Positions 14,223 to 21,334 are shown, counted from the stretch's first letter. The stretch: 21,334 nt of DNA from JAFAVN01 sp036378375 (GCA_036378375.1 DASUWQ010000085.1:1-21334); one strand, 5' to 3'. Made by a program: numbers and translations. Notes: generated from the sequence alone by a model not told the origin.

Positions 14223-15740
14223 ATGATGTCCACACTAAGAAATGTCGCACTTTGGCTTGAGCGACGCCTGCACCTGACCAAGCTTTGGGAGCAGACTGCC
14301 GGGCATCCTGTTCCTGCGAGCTCGGGGAGCTGGTTCTATACGTTCGGCAGCATGACGCTCACCTGTTTCGCCATCCAGATTGTGACCGGCATTTTTCTGG
14401 CGATGGCGTATGTGCCATCGGCGGCCGAATCCTATCATAGCCTGGAACTGCTAAACTACTCCATCCCTCTAGGCTGGGTCTTGCGGGGCATCCATTTCTG
14501 GGGTTCGACATGCATGGTCATCGTCATGATGCTCCATATGACCCAGGTCTTTTTGTGGGGCGCCTATAAATACCCTCGTGAGCTGACTTGGATGACCGGC
14601 TGTGTTCTGTTGGTTGTGACGCTGGGTTTGGCTTTTAGCGGCCAAGTTATGCGGTTCGATTCTGACGCTTACTGGGGTGTTGGGATTGGAGCTTCAGTCG
14701 CCGGGCGCATCCCGGTTATTGGCGAGGCCTTAGTCCAAATCTTACTTGGCGGACCAATTATCGCGACGAATGCTTTATCCCGATTCTTTTCTTTGCACGT
14801 TTTCATTCTGCCAGGAGCTCTATTGGCTTTCCTCGGCGTACATTTACGGCTCGTCCTCGGCAAAGGCATCAATGAGCCACCCAAACCTGGCGTCCTGGTA
14901 AAGCGCGAGACGTACGAAAAGCATTATGGGGAGATCATCAAGCGGGAAGGGGTGCCGTTTGTGCCAGCTGCGATTAACAAAGACATCGTTGCCAGCGGCG
15001 TTTTAATCCTGGTCATTGTCGGCCTCGCGTTGTTTGTTGGTCCAAACGGCCCTGGTACACCGGCGAATCCGACCATCGAAATTGCGGACGCCAAGCCGGA
15101 CACGCCGTTTCTATGGCTATTCGCATTGGCGGCGCTTTTGCCTAATGGGTCGGAGCCTTATCTTTTCTTTGTATTTCCGACGGTGGCGTCGCTGCTTTTA
15201 TTTTTGCTCCCTTTCATCACCAATGAAGGGGAGAAGCATTGGCGACGCCGGCCGGTTGCGGTTGCCATCGTGGTTCTGAGCTACCTCGGCATAGGTCTGT
15301 TGACCTATGAGGCCATCACCGGACCCTGGTCGCCCCACATGGATGCCTGGAGTGGGTTACCGATCAAGGCGGAATATGTTAAGGAGCGCACGCCGCTAGA
15401 ACTTCAGGGGGCTGTTGTCTTTCAAGAGATGCAATGCCGGAACTGCCATGCTATCGCTGGCGAAGGCGGGCACCGCGGGCCTGATCTGACTCGGGTGGCA
15501 ACGCGTATGACCAATCCGCAATTGGTCCGGCAGGTAATCCAAGGCGGTGGCAACATGCCGGCTTACGGCAGGAATTTATCTCCCGAACAAGTCCGAGCTT
15601 TAGTCGCCTATCTCTGCTCCTTGCATCCAGCAAACGTTCCACCGGCACGGGAGGCGGTTGGTGTGTTGAAGCCGATCGGTGAGAGTCAGCCGACGCCAAG
15701 TCCAACGCCGGTGCCTGTTGCTGTGAAAGGTGAGAAGTGA
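14223..15740 (+). CDS. Cytochrome b with fused C-terminal cytochrome c domain
   Basis: Encodes 505 residues. The first ~215 hold four helices and the four haem-b histidines H91, H105, H192 and H207. The 15-residue step between the second pair (14 between) is the cytochrome b6 spacing, not the mitochondrial one. The b6 cysteine that binds the extra haem appears to be Thr (SWFYTFGSM). A subunit IV-like part follows, where the usual PEWY Qo-site motif reads P292-D-T-P295 (KPDTPFLWLFAL). A cytochrome c domain binds haem at C405-RN-C408-H409, with NMPAYG the likely methionine. Quinol oxidation and electron exit are thus on one chain. The last codons (VKGEK) and the TGA stop lie inside a heptamer repeat arm. 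Confidence 0.92.
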   Translation: MMSTLRNVALWLERRLHLTKLWEQTAGHPVPASSGSWFYTFGSMTLTCFAIQIVTGIFLAMAYVPSAAESYHSLELLNYSIPLGWVLRGIHFWGSTCMVIVMMLHMTQVFLWGAYKYPRELTWMTGCVLLVVTLGLAFSGQVMRFDSDAYWGVGIGASVAGRIPVIGEALVQILLGGPIIATNALSRFFSLHVFILPGALLAFLGVHLRLVLGKGINEPPKPGVLVKRETYEKHYGEIIKREGVPFVPAAINKDIVASGVLILVIVGLALFVGPNGPGTPANPTIEIADAKPDTPFLWLFALAALLPNGSEPYLFFVFPTVASLLLFLLPFITNEGEKHWRRRPVAVAIVVLSYLGIGLLTYEAITGPWSPHMDAWSGLPIKAEYVKERTPLELQGAVVFQEMQCRNCHAIAGEGGHRGPDLTRVATRMTNPQLVRQVIQGGGNMPAYGRNLSPEQVRALVAYLCSLHPANVPPAREAVGVLKPIGESQPTPSPTPVPVAVKGEK

Positions 15741-15816
15741 GATGTGAGAAGTGACTGGTTCGGAGCCCAGCGCGCGAACCTCTCACTTCTCACTAATTAC
15801 CTTTCACTGATCACAG
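15721..15816. repeat. Heptamer-arm inverted repeat at the 3' end of cytochrome b
   Basis: Two 42-bp arms (15721-15762 and 15775-15816) are imperfect inverses around a 12-base loop. Each is built of 7-bp GTGAGAA/GTGAAAG-like units. The left arm encodes the last residues and the stop of cytochrome b; the right arm ends six bases before the next ATG. A transcript would form a hairpin here, which could set different expression of the genes before and after it (inference). Confidence 0.75.
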
Positions 15817-15822
15817 AAGAAT

Positions 15823-18171
15823 ATGGAGGATGCTGCCGATGCCGTTATTGAATCTTGGTCGATTCAATTGTGGCCGACGGTTGGGCTCGTACTCCTGGCG
15901 GTCATTTACTTTCGTGGCTGGCTGAAGCTGCGGAGACAGGTTCCTCACCGGTTCGATGGGTGGCGTCTGGCGTCATTTCTCGGGGGCGTAGCCACTGTCT
16001 TCCTGGCGCTCGATTCGCCTCTGGACACGTTCTCGAATCTTCTGCTGCAGGCGCATATGATCCAGCACCTCTTGCTGATGATGATCGCGCCGCCGCTTTT
16101 GTTATTGGGCAATCCGTTCTTACCGCTATTGACGGGACTCCCACGTCCATTCGTTCGCGAGGTGATTCGACCGTTCTTGCTGTGGAACGCCTGCAAACGA
16201 TTCGGGCGTTGGTTAACCAACCCGAAGGTGACCTGGATTCTGTTTGTAGTACTGACTTTAGGCTGGCACGCGCCTCCGCTGTACGAGTTGACTTTACGCT
16301 CACCGACCTGGCACATCATTGAGCACGCCTGTTTTCTTGGGTCGGGTACACTTTTTTGGTGGCCGGTCGTTCAGCCTTGGCCCAGCCGGCCGCAGTGGCC
16401 GGAATGGGCCATCATTCCGTATCTTCTTCTAGCCGACGTTCAGAATACGGTTCTGTCCGCCTTTCTGACATTTTCGGATCGGGTTGTTTATCCGAGTTAC
16501 GGTCTCGTGCCGCAATTTCCTGGCATGAACCCTTTGAGCGATCAGCATGCCGCCGGCGCGATCATGTGGGTGCCAGGCTCGATTTTTTATTTAATACCCG
16601 CCGGCATCTTGGCGATGCGGTTTCTTTCTCCAAGGCGCCACGCGGCTGCCAGGGATGAGCTCCTGCTCAGCCGCTCGCGCGTGTCCGGTAGGGATGCGCT
16701 CCCGCTCATCCGCTCCTGGTTTAACACTGCCCGCTCCAAAAAAAGATCGGAGGAGCGGGAGATCGTTCCTACCGGACGCGTCGATCTGCTGGCGTTAGGT
16801 TGGGTTGGCCGAGTGATTCGGTCATTGGCGTTTCGACGAGTGGTCCAGGGCATTCTTTTCGGACTCGCCGTATTGATTGTATGCGACGGGTTGTTCGGGC
16901 CGCAGATCGGGCCAATGAACTTGGCGGGGACGTTACCTTGGACCCACTGGCGAGGCCTTAGCGTGTTAGCGCTGCTCGTTTTCGGGAACTTCTTTTGCTT
17001 TGCTTGTCCCTTTACTTTTGCGCGCGATCTTGGGCGCCGGATCCTGCCGGGCAACCGGCAGTGGCCAAGATGGCTGCGCACCAAATGGGTCTCGGCTGGC
17101 TTGCTTGCGATCTACCTATGGTCTTATGAAGCCTTTAGCTTGTGGAATAGTCCCTGGCTGACGGCTTGGGTTATCATCGGATATTTTGTGGCAGCCATTG
17201 TCGTCGATGGCTTTTTCCGCGGCGCCAGTTTTTGCAAGTATGTCTGCCCGATCGGTCAATTTAACTTTGTGCAGTCGCTGGTTTCGCCGTTCGAGGTAAA
17301 AACCCGCAATTTGGATGTTTGCCATACCTGTAAGTCTTTCGACTGTATCAAAGGAAATCAGCAACAACGCGGCTGCGAGTTACGACTTTTTCAACCAAAA
17401 AAAGAGAGCAATTTAGACTGCACGTTCTGTCTGGATTGTGTGCGGGCCTGTCCTCACGACAACATCGGAATCATTGCCGTAACACCCGGCCGTACCTTAG
17501 CTCGGGACCATTTCCGATCCTCAATTGGTCGGTTTGCCGAAAGAACAGATCTGGCGGCTCTGGTGCTGGTCCTCGTTTTTGGGGCATTCCTTAACGCGGC
17601 ATCCATGACTTTGCCGGTCGAAAATGCATTGAGTTTTTCGCGGCTAACACTCGATCTGATTTCGCGGCCGGCTGTCCTGCTCATTTTTTTCTTCCTTGTG
17701 CTCGGCCTATTGCCGCTGATCGCCATCGCCGGCTGCGCGCTCGCTAGCCGCTGGCTCGGCTCTATCACTGGTACCGTGCGGTCGATTGCATGCCGGTTTA
17801 CCATGACCTTGGTTCCGCTCGGCGCCGCCATGTGGTTGGCGCATTTTGGATTTCATCTTTTCACGGCTTTACTGACGCCGATTCCGGTTGTGCAACGGAT
17901 CTTCCTCGATCTCCATATTGGCTCAAACGGCTCACCTTGGTGGAGTCTCCACACTCCCGCTATCCCTCAGTTACTAGATTTTCAATGCCTAGCCTTAGAT
18001 CTTGGGCTGCTCGTCAGTTTATTTTTCGCCTGGAAAGTTTGTGTTAGGCTGGCAGCAAAACGGAAAGCCGTGGCTGCATTTTTACCCTGGAGCGTCCTGC
18101 TCAGTTTGCTTTATGTCGCGGGGATTTGGATTGTTTTCCAGCCCATGGAAATGCGGGGAATGCTGCATTAG
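15823..18171 (+). CDS. Fusion of a CtaG-like oxidase assembly protein and a polyferredoxin membrane protein
   Basis: Encodes 782 residues in two halves. Residues 1 to about 272 match the caa3-type CtaG family: many helices and the HMIQHLLLMM motif, then LGWHAPPLYE and LLADVQNTVLSAFL. CtaG is needed to form active caa3 oxidase in Bacillus, probably for copper delivery. Residues about 325-782 resemble the NapH/NosR/CcoG membrane ferredoxins: CX2CP at 392-396 and CX3CP at 471-476, a first cluster with C500, C503, C508 and C518, and a classical CX2CX2CX3CP cluster at C533, C536, C539 and C543, then more helices. The linker (277-320) is encoded by a family C repeat and contains 13-residue repeats. 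The second half may supply electrons for copper or disulfide reduction during assembly (inference). Confidence 0.85.
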   Translation: MEDAADAVIESWSIQLWPTVGLVLLAVIYFRGWLKLRRQVPHRFDGWRLASFLGGVATVFLALDSPLDTFSNLLLQAHMIQHLLLMMIAPPLLLLGNPFLPLLTGLPRPFVREVIRPFLLWNACKRFGRWLTNPKVTWILFVVLTLGWHAPPLYELTLRSPTWHIIEHACFLGSGTLFWWPVVQPWPSRPQWPEWAIIPYLLLADVQNTVLSAFLTFSDRVVYPSYGLVPQFPGMNPLSDQHAAGAIMWVPGSIFYLIPAGILAMRFLSPRRHAAARDELLLSRSRVSGRDALPLIRSWFNTARSKKRSEEREIVPTGRVDLLALGWVGRVIRSLAFRRVVQGILFGLAVLIVCDGLFGPQIGPMNLAGTLPWTHWRGLSVLALLVFGNFFCFACPFTFARDLGRRILPGNRQWPRWLRTKWVSAGLLAIYLWSYEAFSLWNSPWLTAWVIIGYFVAAIVVDGFFRGASFCKYVCPIGQFNFVQSLVSPFEVKTRNLDVCHTCKSFDCIKGNQQQRGCELRLFQPKKESNLDCTFCLDCVRACPHDNIGIIAVTPGRTLARDHFRSSIGRFAERTDLAALVLVLVFGAFLNAASMTLPVENALSFSRLTLDLISRPAVLLIFFFLVLGLLPLIAIAGCALASRWLGSITGTVRSIACRFTMTLVPLGAAMWLAHFGFHLFTALLTPIPVVQRIFLDLHIGSNGSPWWSLHTPAIPQLLDFQCLALDLGLLVSLFFAWKVCVRLAAKRKAVAAFLPWSVLLSLLYVAGIWIVFQPMEMRGMLH
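16651..16776. repeat. Family C repeat inside the CtaG fusion gene, translated as a linker
   Basis: Two direct copies of a 26-bp unit (16651-16676 and 16690-16715, 23 of 26 identical, 39 bp apart and so in frame) are followed by an inverted copy. Arms 16684-16711 and 16749-16776 match at 23 of 28. The unit matches the minus-strand arm of the element at 7857-8085. It is translated as RDELLLSRSRVSG then RDALPLIRSWF, a charged stretch between the two membrane domains. The same repeat read at 8085 gives SDELLLIREKTRDELPLI. It keeps the frame open. Confidence 0.8.
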
Positions 18172-18173
18172 CC

Positions 18174-18315
18174 ATCAATAGAATGACAAATGACAGATGA
18201 CAAATGACAGATCAACCTCCTCTGCGTCTCAGCGAGCTGATTTTGACGCGCTGCCTCTTAGGGCATTGCCTAGCCCATTTGTCATCTGTCATCTGTCATT
18301 TGTCATTCTATTGAT
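18174..18315. repeat. Heptamer-arm inverted repeat overlapping the 5' end of the FixH-like gene
   Basis: Arms of 39 bp (18174-18212 and 18277-18315) are inverses with two mismatches, made of 7-bp ATGACAA/ATGACAG units. The left arm starts two bases after the stop of the CtaG fusion and contains the ATG of the next gene. The right arm is translated as the hydrophobic core of its signal peptide. The 64-base centre is not repetitive. Confidence 0.85.
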
Positions 18316-18835
18316 CTCCTTTTGTCTAGCGGGCAATGCGTTTGCGGATGGGGGATCGGTTCAACTTCATTCGGTGAGTGGACCGTTCGATATCACGCTT
18401 TTTGCTGAACCGCCTGTGCCTCGGGCGGGACAGATCGATTTTAGCGCTCTGATCCAGGACGCGAAGAGTGGCGAACCTGTCATGGATGCGGTAGTTACTT
18501 TGGCGCTGACGCCGGTAAAGGTTCATCAAAATGCCCAGCCGGCTTGGTATCCACCTAGTTGTGCGGTTAGCGCGCCGGCGAATTTGGCAGCGGTGCCGCT
18601 TCTTCATTCGGGGGCATCAAATCGCCTCCTGTATGGCGCAACGGTGGAAATACCGTCAGCAGGTGTTTGGCATGTGCGCACCGAGGTTCAACGTGGTGGC
18701 GAACATGCCTCCGTTGAGGGGAGCGTGGACATCGCAGATCCATTCCCACCGGTCGCTAGTTATTGGCCCTTGTTTCTTTTTCCGGTAGTCGCCGTTGGGC
18801 TTTACGTTTTGCGGCAGCATGTGCAAAAAGCGTGA
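18197..18835 (+). CDS. FixH/YtkA-like membrane-anchored periplasmic protein
   Basis: Encodes up to 212 residues. After a signal peptide whose core is FVICHLSFVILLISF and which ends near GNAFA, there is a beta-rich domain (about 53-180) resembling the YtkA/FixH fold: PFDITLFAEPPVPRAGQIDF, DAVVTLALTP and AGVWHVRTEV. One C-terminal helix follows (YWPLFLFPVVAVGLYVL). FixH-type proteins accompany polyferredoxin and copper-handling proteins in oxidase maturation, which fits its place after the CtaG-polyferredoxin fusion. The start is uncertain: the ATG at 18197 lies in a repeat arm and the first ~25 residues look uncoded, so TTG at about 18272 is possible. The stop lies in a family B fragment. Family assignment is moderate. 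Confidence 0.65.
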   Translation: MTNDRSTSSASQRADFDALPLRALPSPFVICHLSFVILLISFCLAGNAFADGGSVQLHSVSGPFDITLFAEPPVPRAGQIDFSALIQDAKSGEPVMDAVVTLALTPVKVHQNAQPAWYPPSCAVSAPANLAAVPLLHSGASNRLLYGATVEIPSAGVWHVRTEVQRGGEHASVEGSVDIADPFPPVASYWPLFLFPVVAVGLYVLRQHVQKA

Positions 18836-18851
18836 GCCTCGCCCCACCAAA
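18833..18851 (+). repeat. Family B fragment at the stop codon of the FixH-like gene
   Basis: TGAGCCTCGCCCCACCAAA matches the right inner arm of the family B element (GGAGCCTCGCCCCACCAAA at 1922-1940) except for G-to-T at the first base, which makes the TGA stop. The next ~110 bp up to the AsmA-like gene hold only a weak hairpin (18879-18892) and nothing else recognised. Confidence 0.65.
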
Positions 18852-18960
18852 GTGGAGTGGTCGGCCTGTCGGACAAGCCGCCGTTGACGGCGTTACCGCC
18901 GTTCCATACTGTGCCGCGTGATTGTGACCTGACCTGCTCAGCTAACACGTCTTAAAGCTT

Positions 18961-20271
18961 GTGAAAGTATTTCGTTTTCTTTTTATCGCACTCGGAGTCG
19001 TCATCGTGATTTTGGCGGCGGCCTGGTTTGGGGGATCGTTCTTTCTCGGCAGCGAGACCTTCCGCCACTTGATCAGCCGGAGCGTTAACCGGTCACTTCA
19101 AACCGAAGGCATACTGGGGCCTATCAGTACGAGTGGGGGTGTTCTCTATTCCACCGATTATACGGGCAAAGGGAGACCGAAAACTCATCTTGCTTCTATC
19201 CAAGCGAAAGAGCTTTCTGCTCGACCAAATTGGTCCAGGCTTTTTTCCGGGGTCTGCGATTTTAATGATGTCCTGATCAAAAACCTGGATCTGGTAATTG
19301 GAACACCGGCCCCTGATGCGCCGAATGGTCAACAGCCTGAGCATCACTCGCTGGGTATTAAGTTGCCCAGTTTTATTCACCCTAAGGTCGACGTAAACCG
19401 AGTCTCGGTGAAGGAGGTCAACGTGCATTGGTCCGCGGGAGAAAAGCCGGCAGAGATCACCGGGCTACAGGTAGCCGCGGTTCATCGTGGAGATAAACAG
19501 TGGGATTTATCGGCTAACGGAGGAACGCTCAATGCCACTGGTTGGCCTGCCTTGCAAATCGATGAGGCGGCCGGTTCGTATCGGTCACCGGCAATCACTG
19601 TCAATCAGGCAAAGCTAACGATCCCGGCCGGCGGCTCGATCGCGGTCAACGGATCTGTCAAGTTTGAAGGTAACCGCCCTTACAAGTTCCATGGCGATTT
19701 GGCGGGACTTTCGCTCAGTGAATTTCCTCCGACGAAGTGGCACCTTCAAGGACTCGCTTCGGGAAGCCTCGATTTCACCGGGGACTTAGGCGAGTCCAAC
19801 TCCGGTCAAATTGTTGGAGCCGTGCATTTAGACAAAGCCAAGTTGGATTGGTCGTTGCTGTTCGGAAAAGTTCGCAGCTTGGTAAAGCAACTCGGTCTGA
19901 ATGATTGGCAACTCGACAGCGTCGATGTCCAGATTAACCGCCAGGGGCAGCACTTTGACTTTTCTAATTTGTCCGTCAAATACCAAGATCTTTTACGTGT
20001 GGACGGAAATGGAACGATCGATGGAGACCAGATCAAAGCCAACTTAGCGATTGGACTATCGTCTACCCTTCTGGGCTGGCTGCCTGGGGTTCAACAGAAA
20101 GTCTTCACTGAACAGCGAGACGGCCTCTCTTGGGCGCAAATGCAGGTCAGCGGGCCACTGAATGATCCGAAAGAAGATCTTTCGAAGAGGATCTCTGACG
20201 CGCTCAATCAAGGAATGTCCAATCAGTTTAAGAATCAGGCCAAAAGCCTATTGGATCTGCTAGGGCGCTAA
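18961..20271 (+). CDS. AsmA/TamB-like inner-membrane-anchored protein
   Basis: Encodes 436 residues from a GTG start. A single N-terminal helix (FLFIALGVVIVILAAAWFGG) anchors a long periplasmic part of repeated beta-strands typical of AsmA-like proteins, for example VSVKEVNVHWSAGEKPAEIT, LKFxG-like strands (SVKFEGNRPYKFHGDLAGLS) and YQDLLRVDGNGTIDGDQIKA. The C-terminus (VSGPLNDPKEDLSKRISDAL) is also common in such proteins. Family members help lipid transport to, or assembly of, the outer membrane, which supports a two-membrane cell. The sequence is diverged and no specific member can be named. It ends four bases before rppH and is probably co-transcribed with it; a link to the respiratory operon is doubtful. 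Confidence 0.7.
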   Translation: MKVFRFLFIALGVVIVILAAAWFGGSFFLGSETFRHLISRSVNRSLQTEGILGPISTSGGVLYSTDYTGKGRPKTHLASIQAKELSARPNWSRLFSGVCDFNDVLIKNLDLVIGTPAPDAPNGQQPEHHSLGIKLPSFIHPKVDVNRVSVKEVNVHWSAGEKPAEITGLQVAAVHRGDKQWDLSANGGTLNATGWPALQIDEAAGSYRSPAITVNQAKLTIPAGGSIAVNGSVKFEGNRPYKFHGDLAGLSLSEFPPTKWHLQGLASGSLDFTGDLGESNSGQIVGAVHLDKAKLDWSLLFGKVRSLVKQLGLNDWQLDSVDVQINRQGQHFDFSNLSVKYQDLLRVDGNGTIDGDQIKANLAIGLSSTLLGWLPGVQQKVFTEQRDGLSWAQMQVSGPLNDPKEDLSKRISDALNQGMSNQFKNQAKSLLDLLGR

Positions 20272-20275
20272 AATC

Positions 20276-20746
20276 GTGGGTACAAATACACCGATCTACC
20301 GGCCGAACGTCGCTGCGATCATCCGGCGTTCCGACCATAAGATCTTAGTCGGAGAGCGCTCGGATCGGCCCGGATCCTGGCAATTCCCGCAAGGAGGTAT
20401 CAAACCTCGGGAAACTCCGGAACAAGCGCTTGAACGTGAATTACTCGAGGAAGTCGGCCTTCCCGGCGGATCATATCGAATCATCGAGCGCAAGGAACCT
20501 TACCGCTATCTTTTTGACGGTGGCCGAACCAAAGAAGGCTATCACGGGCAAGAACAGATCTACTTTCTGATCGAACTTTTGCCGGGTTTTGAACCCAAAC
20601 ATGAAACCAGTGAGCCTGAGTTCCGTGCGCTGAATTGGATCGCCCCGTCAGAGTTCAACATGAAATGGGTGCCTCCATTTAAGCGGGAAGTATACCGGCA
20701 GGTGCTAAGTCTTTTCTTTGATGTTCAAATGAAGAACGTGGAGTGA
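20276..20746 (+). CDS. rppH: RppH-type Nudix hydrolase (RNA pyrophosphohydrolase)
   Basis: Encodes 156 residues from a GTG start, the usual size for RppH, which removes pyrophosphate from the 5' triphosphate of mRNA and starts decay, and also splits dinucleoside polyphosphates. The N-terminal YRPNVAAIIRR and SWQFPQGGI are RppH hallmarks. The Nudix box is complete from G40 to L62 (G40, E46, R54, E55, E58, E59, G61) and holds the metal-binding glutamates. GQEQIYFLIEL and FKREVYRQVL also fit. Its stop at 20744-20746 lies in an 8-bp tandem array. A Nudix enzyme acting on diadenosine polyphosphates is the closest alternative and belongs to the same subfamily. Confidence 0.9.
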   Translation: MGTNTPIYRPNVAAIIRRSDHKILVGERSDRPGSWQFPQGGIKPRETPEQALERELLEEVGLPGGSYRIIERKEPYRYLFDGGRTKEGYHGQEQIYFLIELLPGFEPKHETSEPEFRALNWIAPSEFNMKWVPPFKREVYRQVLSLFFDVQMKNVE

Positions 20747-20769
20747 CGGAGCCGTGGAGCGATGGAGAG
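20738..20769 (+). repeat. Octamer tandem array over the rppH stop codon
   Basis: Four imperfect 8-bp units: GTGGAGTG, ACGGAGCC, GTGGAGCG, ATGGAGAG. The rppH TGA lies across the first two. The array runs into the degraded left end of family A copy 3. Confidence 0.5.
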
Positions 20770-21087
20770 GAGCCAGACTTCGCCCCATCGTTTAGACTCC
20801 GGGAGGCTACGTCGGGCAAGCCGCTTTAGATCGCACCGAATGAATCTCGCGCTATTTCTCTCGGCGCGTACATGGCGCAAATTTTGTTTAACCAGCGGCT
20901 CCCGCCAACGTGTCAACGCATAGTTTGTCTCTGGTCGATGAAATGGAGCAATCGAACCAGCCGCCGGACAAAACATCACGCTGCGTAATTTGCGGGAGAC
21001 ACCTGTTCAATCTGTGTTTTGGCCTTTCACGCGATGCAAACAATATACGAGTTGTTTGCGCAAGCACCAAAGCGGCTCCCCTCCATA
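20761..21087. repeat. Family A structured repeat, copy 3 (degraded)
   Basis: The right end (AAAGCGGCTCCCCTCC, 21069-21084) equals the right end of copies 1 and 2. The left end (TGGAGAGGAGCCAGACTT from 20763) is decayed. Inner arms remain as AGCGGCTCCCGCCAACGTGT at 20894 and TTTGCGGGAGACACCTG at 20989. Length, about 327 bp, and arm order fit the other copies. Confidence 0.7.
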
Positions 21088-21334
21088 TCCAATACTCCAT
21101 TTCGAACCGTTCATCGGATTTTTTAGCCTGATGACCACTTTCCTTTTGACTATGCGGACTAATTCCGGCATCACCATGGCGTATGCTGACCTTGGGAATG
21201 TTCCTCTTTCTAGGCTCTGCTCTATTGGGATGTGTATGGTGGGTGTGCATCAAGGACGACCCGAATCGCACTCGGTGACTTTGATCAAACAACGACGTCG
21301 GCTTTCTTTTGGCTAAATCATTCGGCGAAAAACG
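21088..21334. other. Window end without a recognised gene
   Basis: About 250 bp after the repeat. The only notable frame is 31 codons at 21183-21278 on the + strand (MLTLGMFLFLGSALLGCVWW and a short charged tail), which would be a single-helix membrane peptide. It has no ribosome-binding site and no known family that I recognise. A gene may begin beyond the window. Confidence 0.3.

Noticed and set aside
18836..18960. Possible terminator or small RNA between the FixH-like and AsmA-like genes
   Set aside because: Only a 5-bp stem hairpin without a T-run is visible, too weak to call.
20990..21316. A 108-codon + strand frame at the window end
   Set aside because: Its first third is family A copy 3 and the rest has no protein-like pattern.

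Overview
The window looks like a chromosomal segment of a free-living, aerobically respiring Gram-negative bacterium. The gene set (RuvC, LipB, a hisI-trpE-trpG chain, RppH, an AsmA-like protein, a caa3-type oxidase joined to a bc-type complex) and the abundance of short-period repeats in gene gaps and even inside genes suggest a soil Verrucomicrobiota or relative. That placement is inference from style; no marker here settles it, and Acidobacteriota or Planctomycetota cannot be excluded.

Layout. Bases 1-109 are the 3' end of a zinc-type alcohol/threonine dehydrogenase. A structured repeat (family A) follows, then ruvC-lipB on the + strand, overlapping by ATGA. A composite inverted repeat (family B with heptamer tips) separates these from two convergent minus-strand genes: a TPR protein with a six-helix membrane domain and a TPR-AAA+ ATPase. 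A 670-bp gap holds a probable terminator, a heptamer array, a second family A copy and a family B remnant. Next comes the minus-strand chain hisI-trpE-trpG, each pair overlapping by ATGA and possibly preceded by a coupled 20-codon mini-ORF. Upstream of it, a class C beta-lactamase remnant is cut by a third repeat type (family C).

From 8650 to 18835 lies one long + strand respiratory operon: caa3 oxidase subunits II (with fused cytochrome c), I and III; an unrecognised polytopic membrane protein; a di-haem cytochrome c lipoprotein; a Rieske protein; cytochrome b with a fused cytochrome c domain; a CtaG-like assembly protein fused to a polyferredoxin membrane domain; and a FixH/YtkA-like protein. 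Together these could carry electrons from quinol through cytochrome b/Rieske and tethered c-haems to the CuA site and oxygen without a free cytochrome c. The last two genes look like assembly/maturation factors. An AsmA-like protein and an RppH-type Nudix hydrolase follow, then a third family A copy.

The most unusual theme is how deeply repeats enter the coding sequence. Short-period repeat arms supply the stop codons of lipB, the TPR gene, cytochrome b and rppH, and a family B remnant covers the stop of the FixH-like gene. One arm encodes the hydrophobic core of the FixH-like protein's signal peptide. A family C repeat encodes the linker between the two halves of the CtaG-polyferredoxin fusion.
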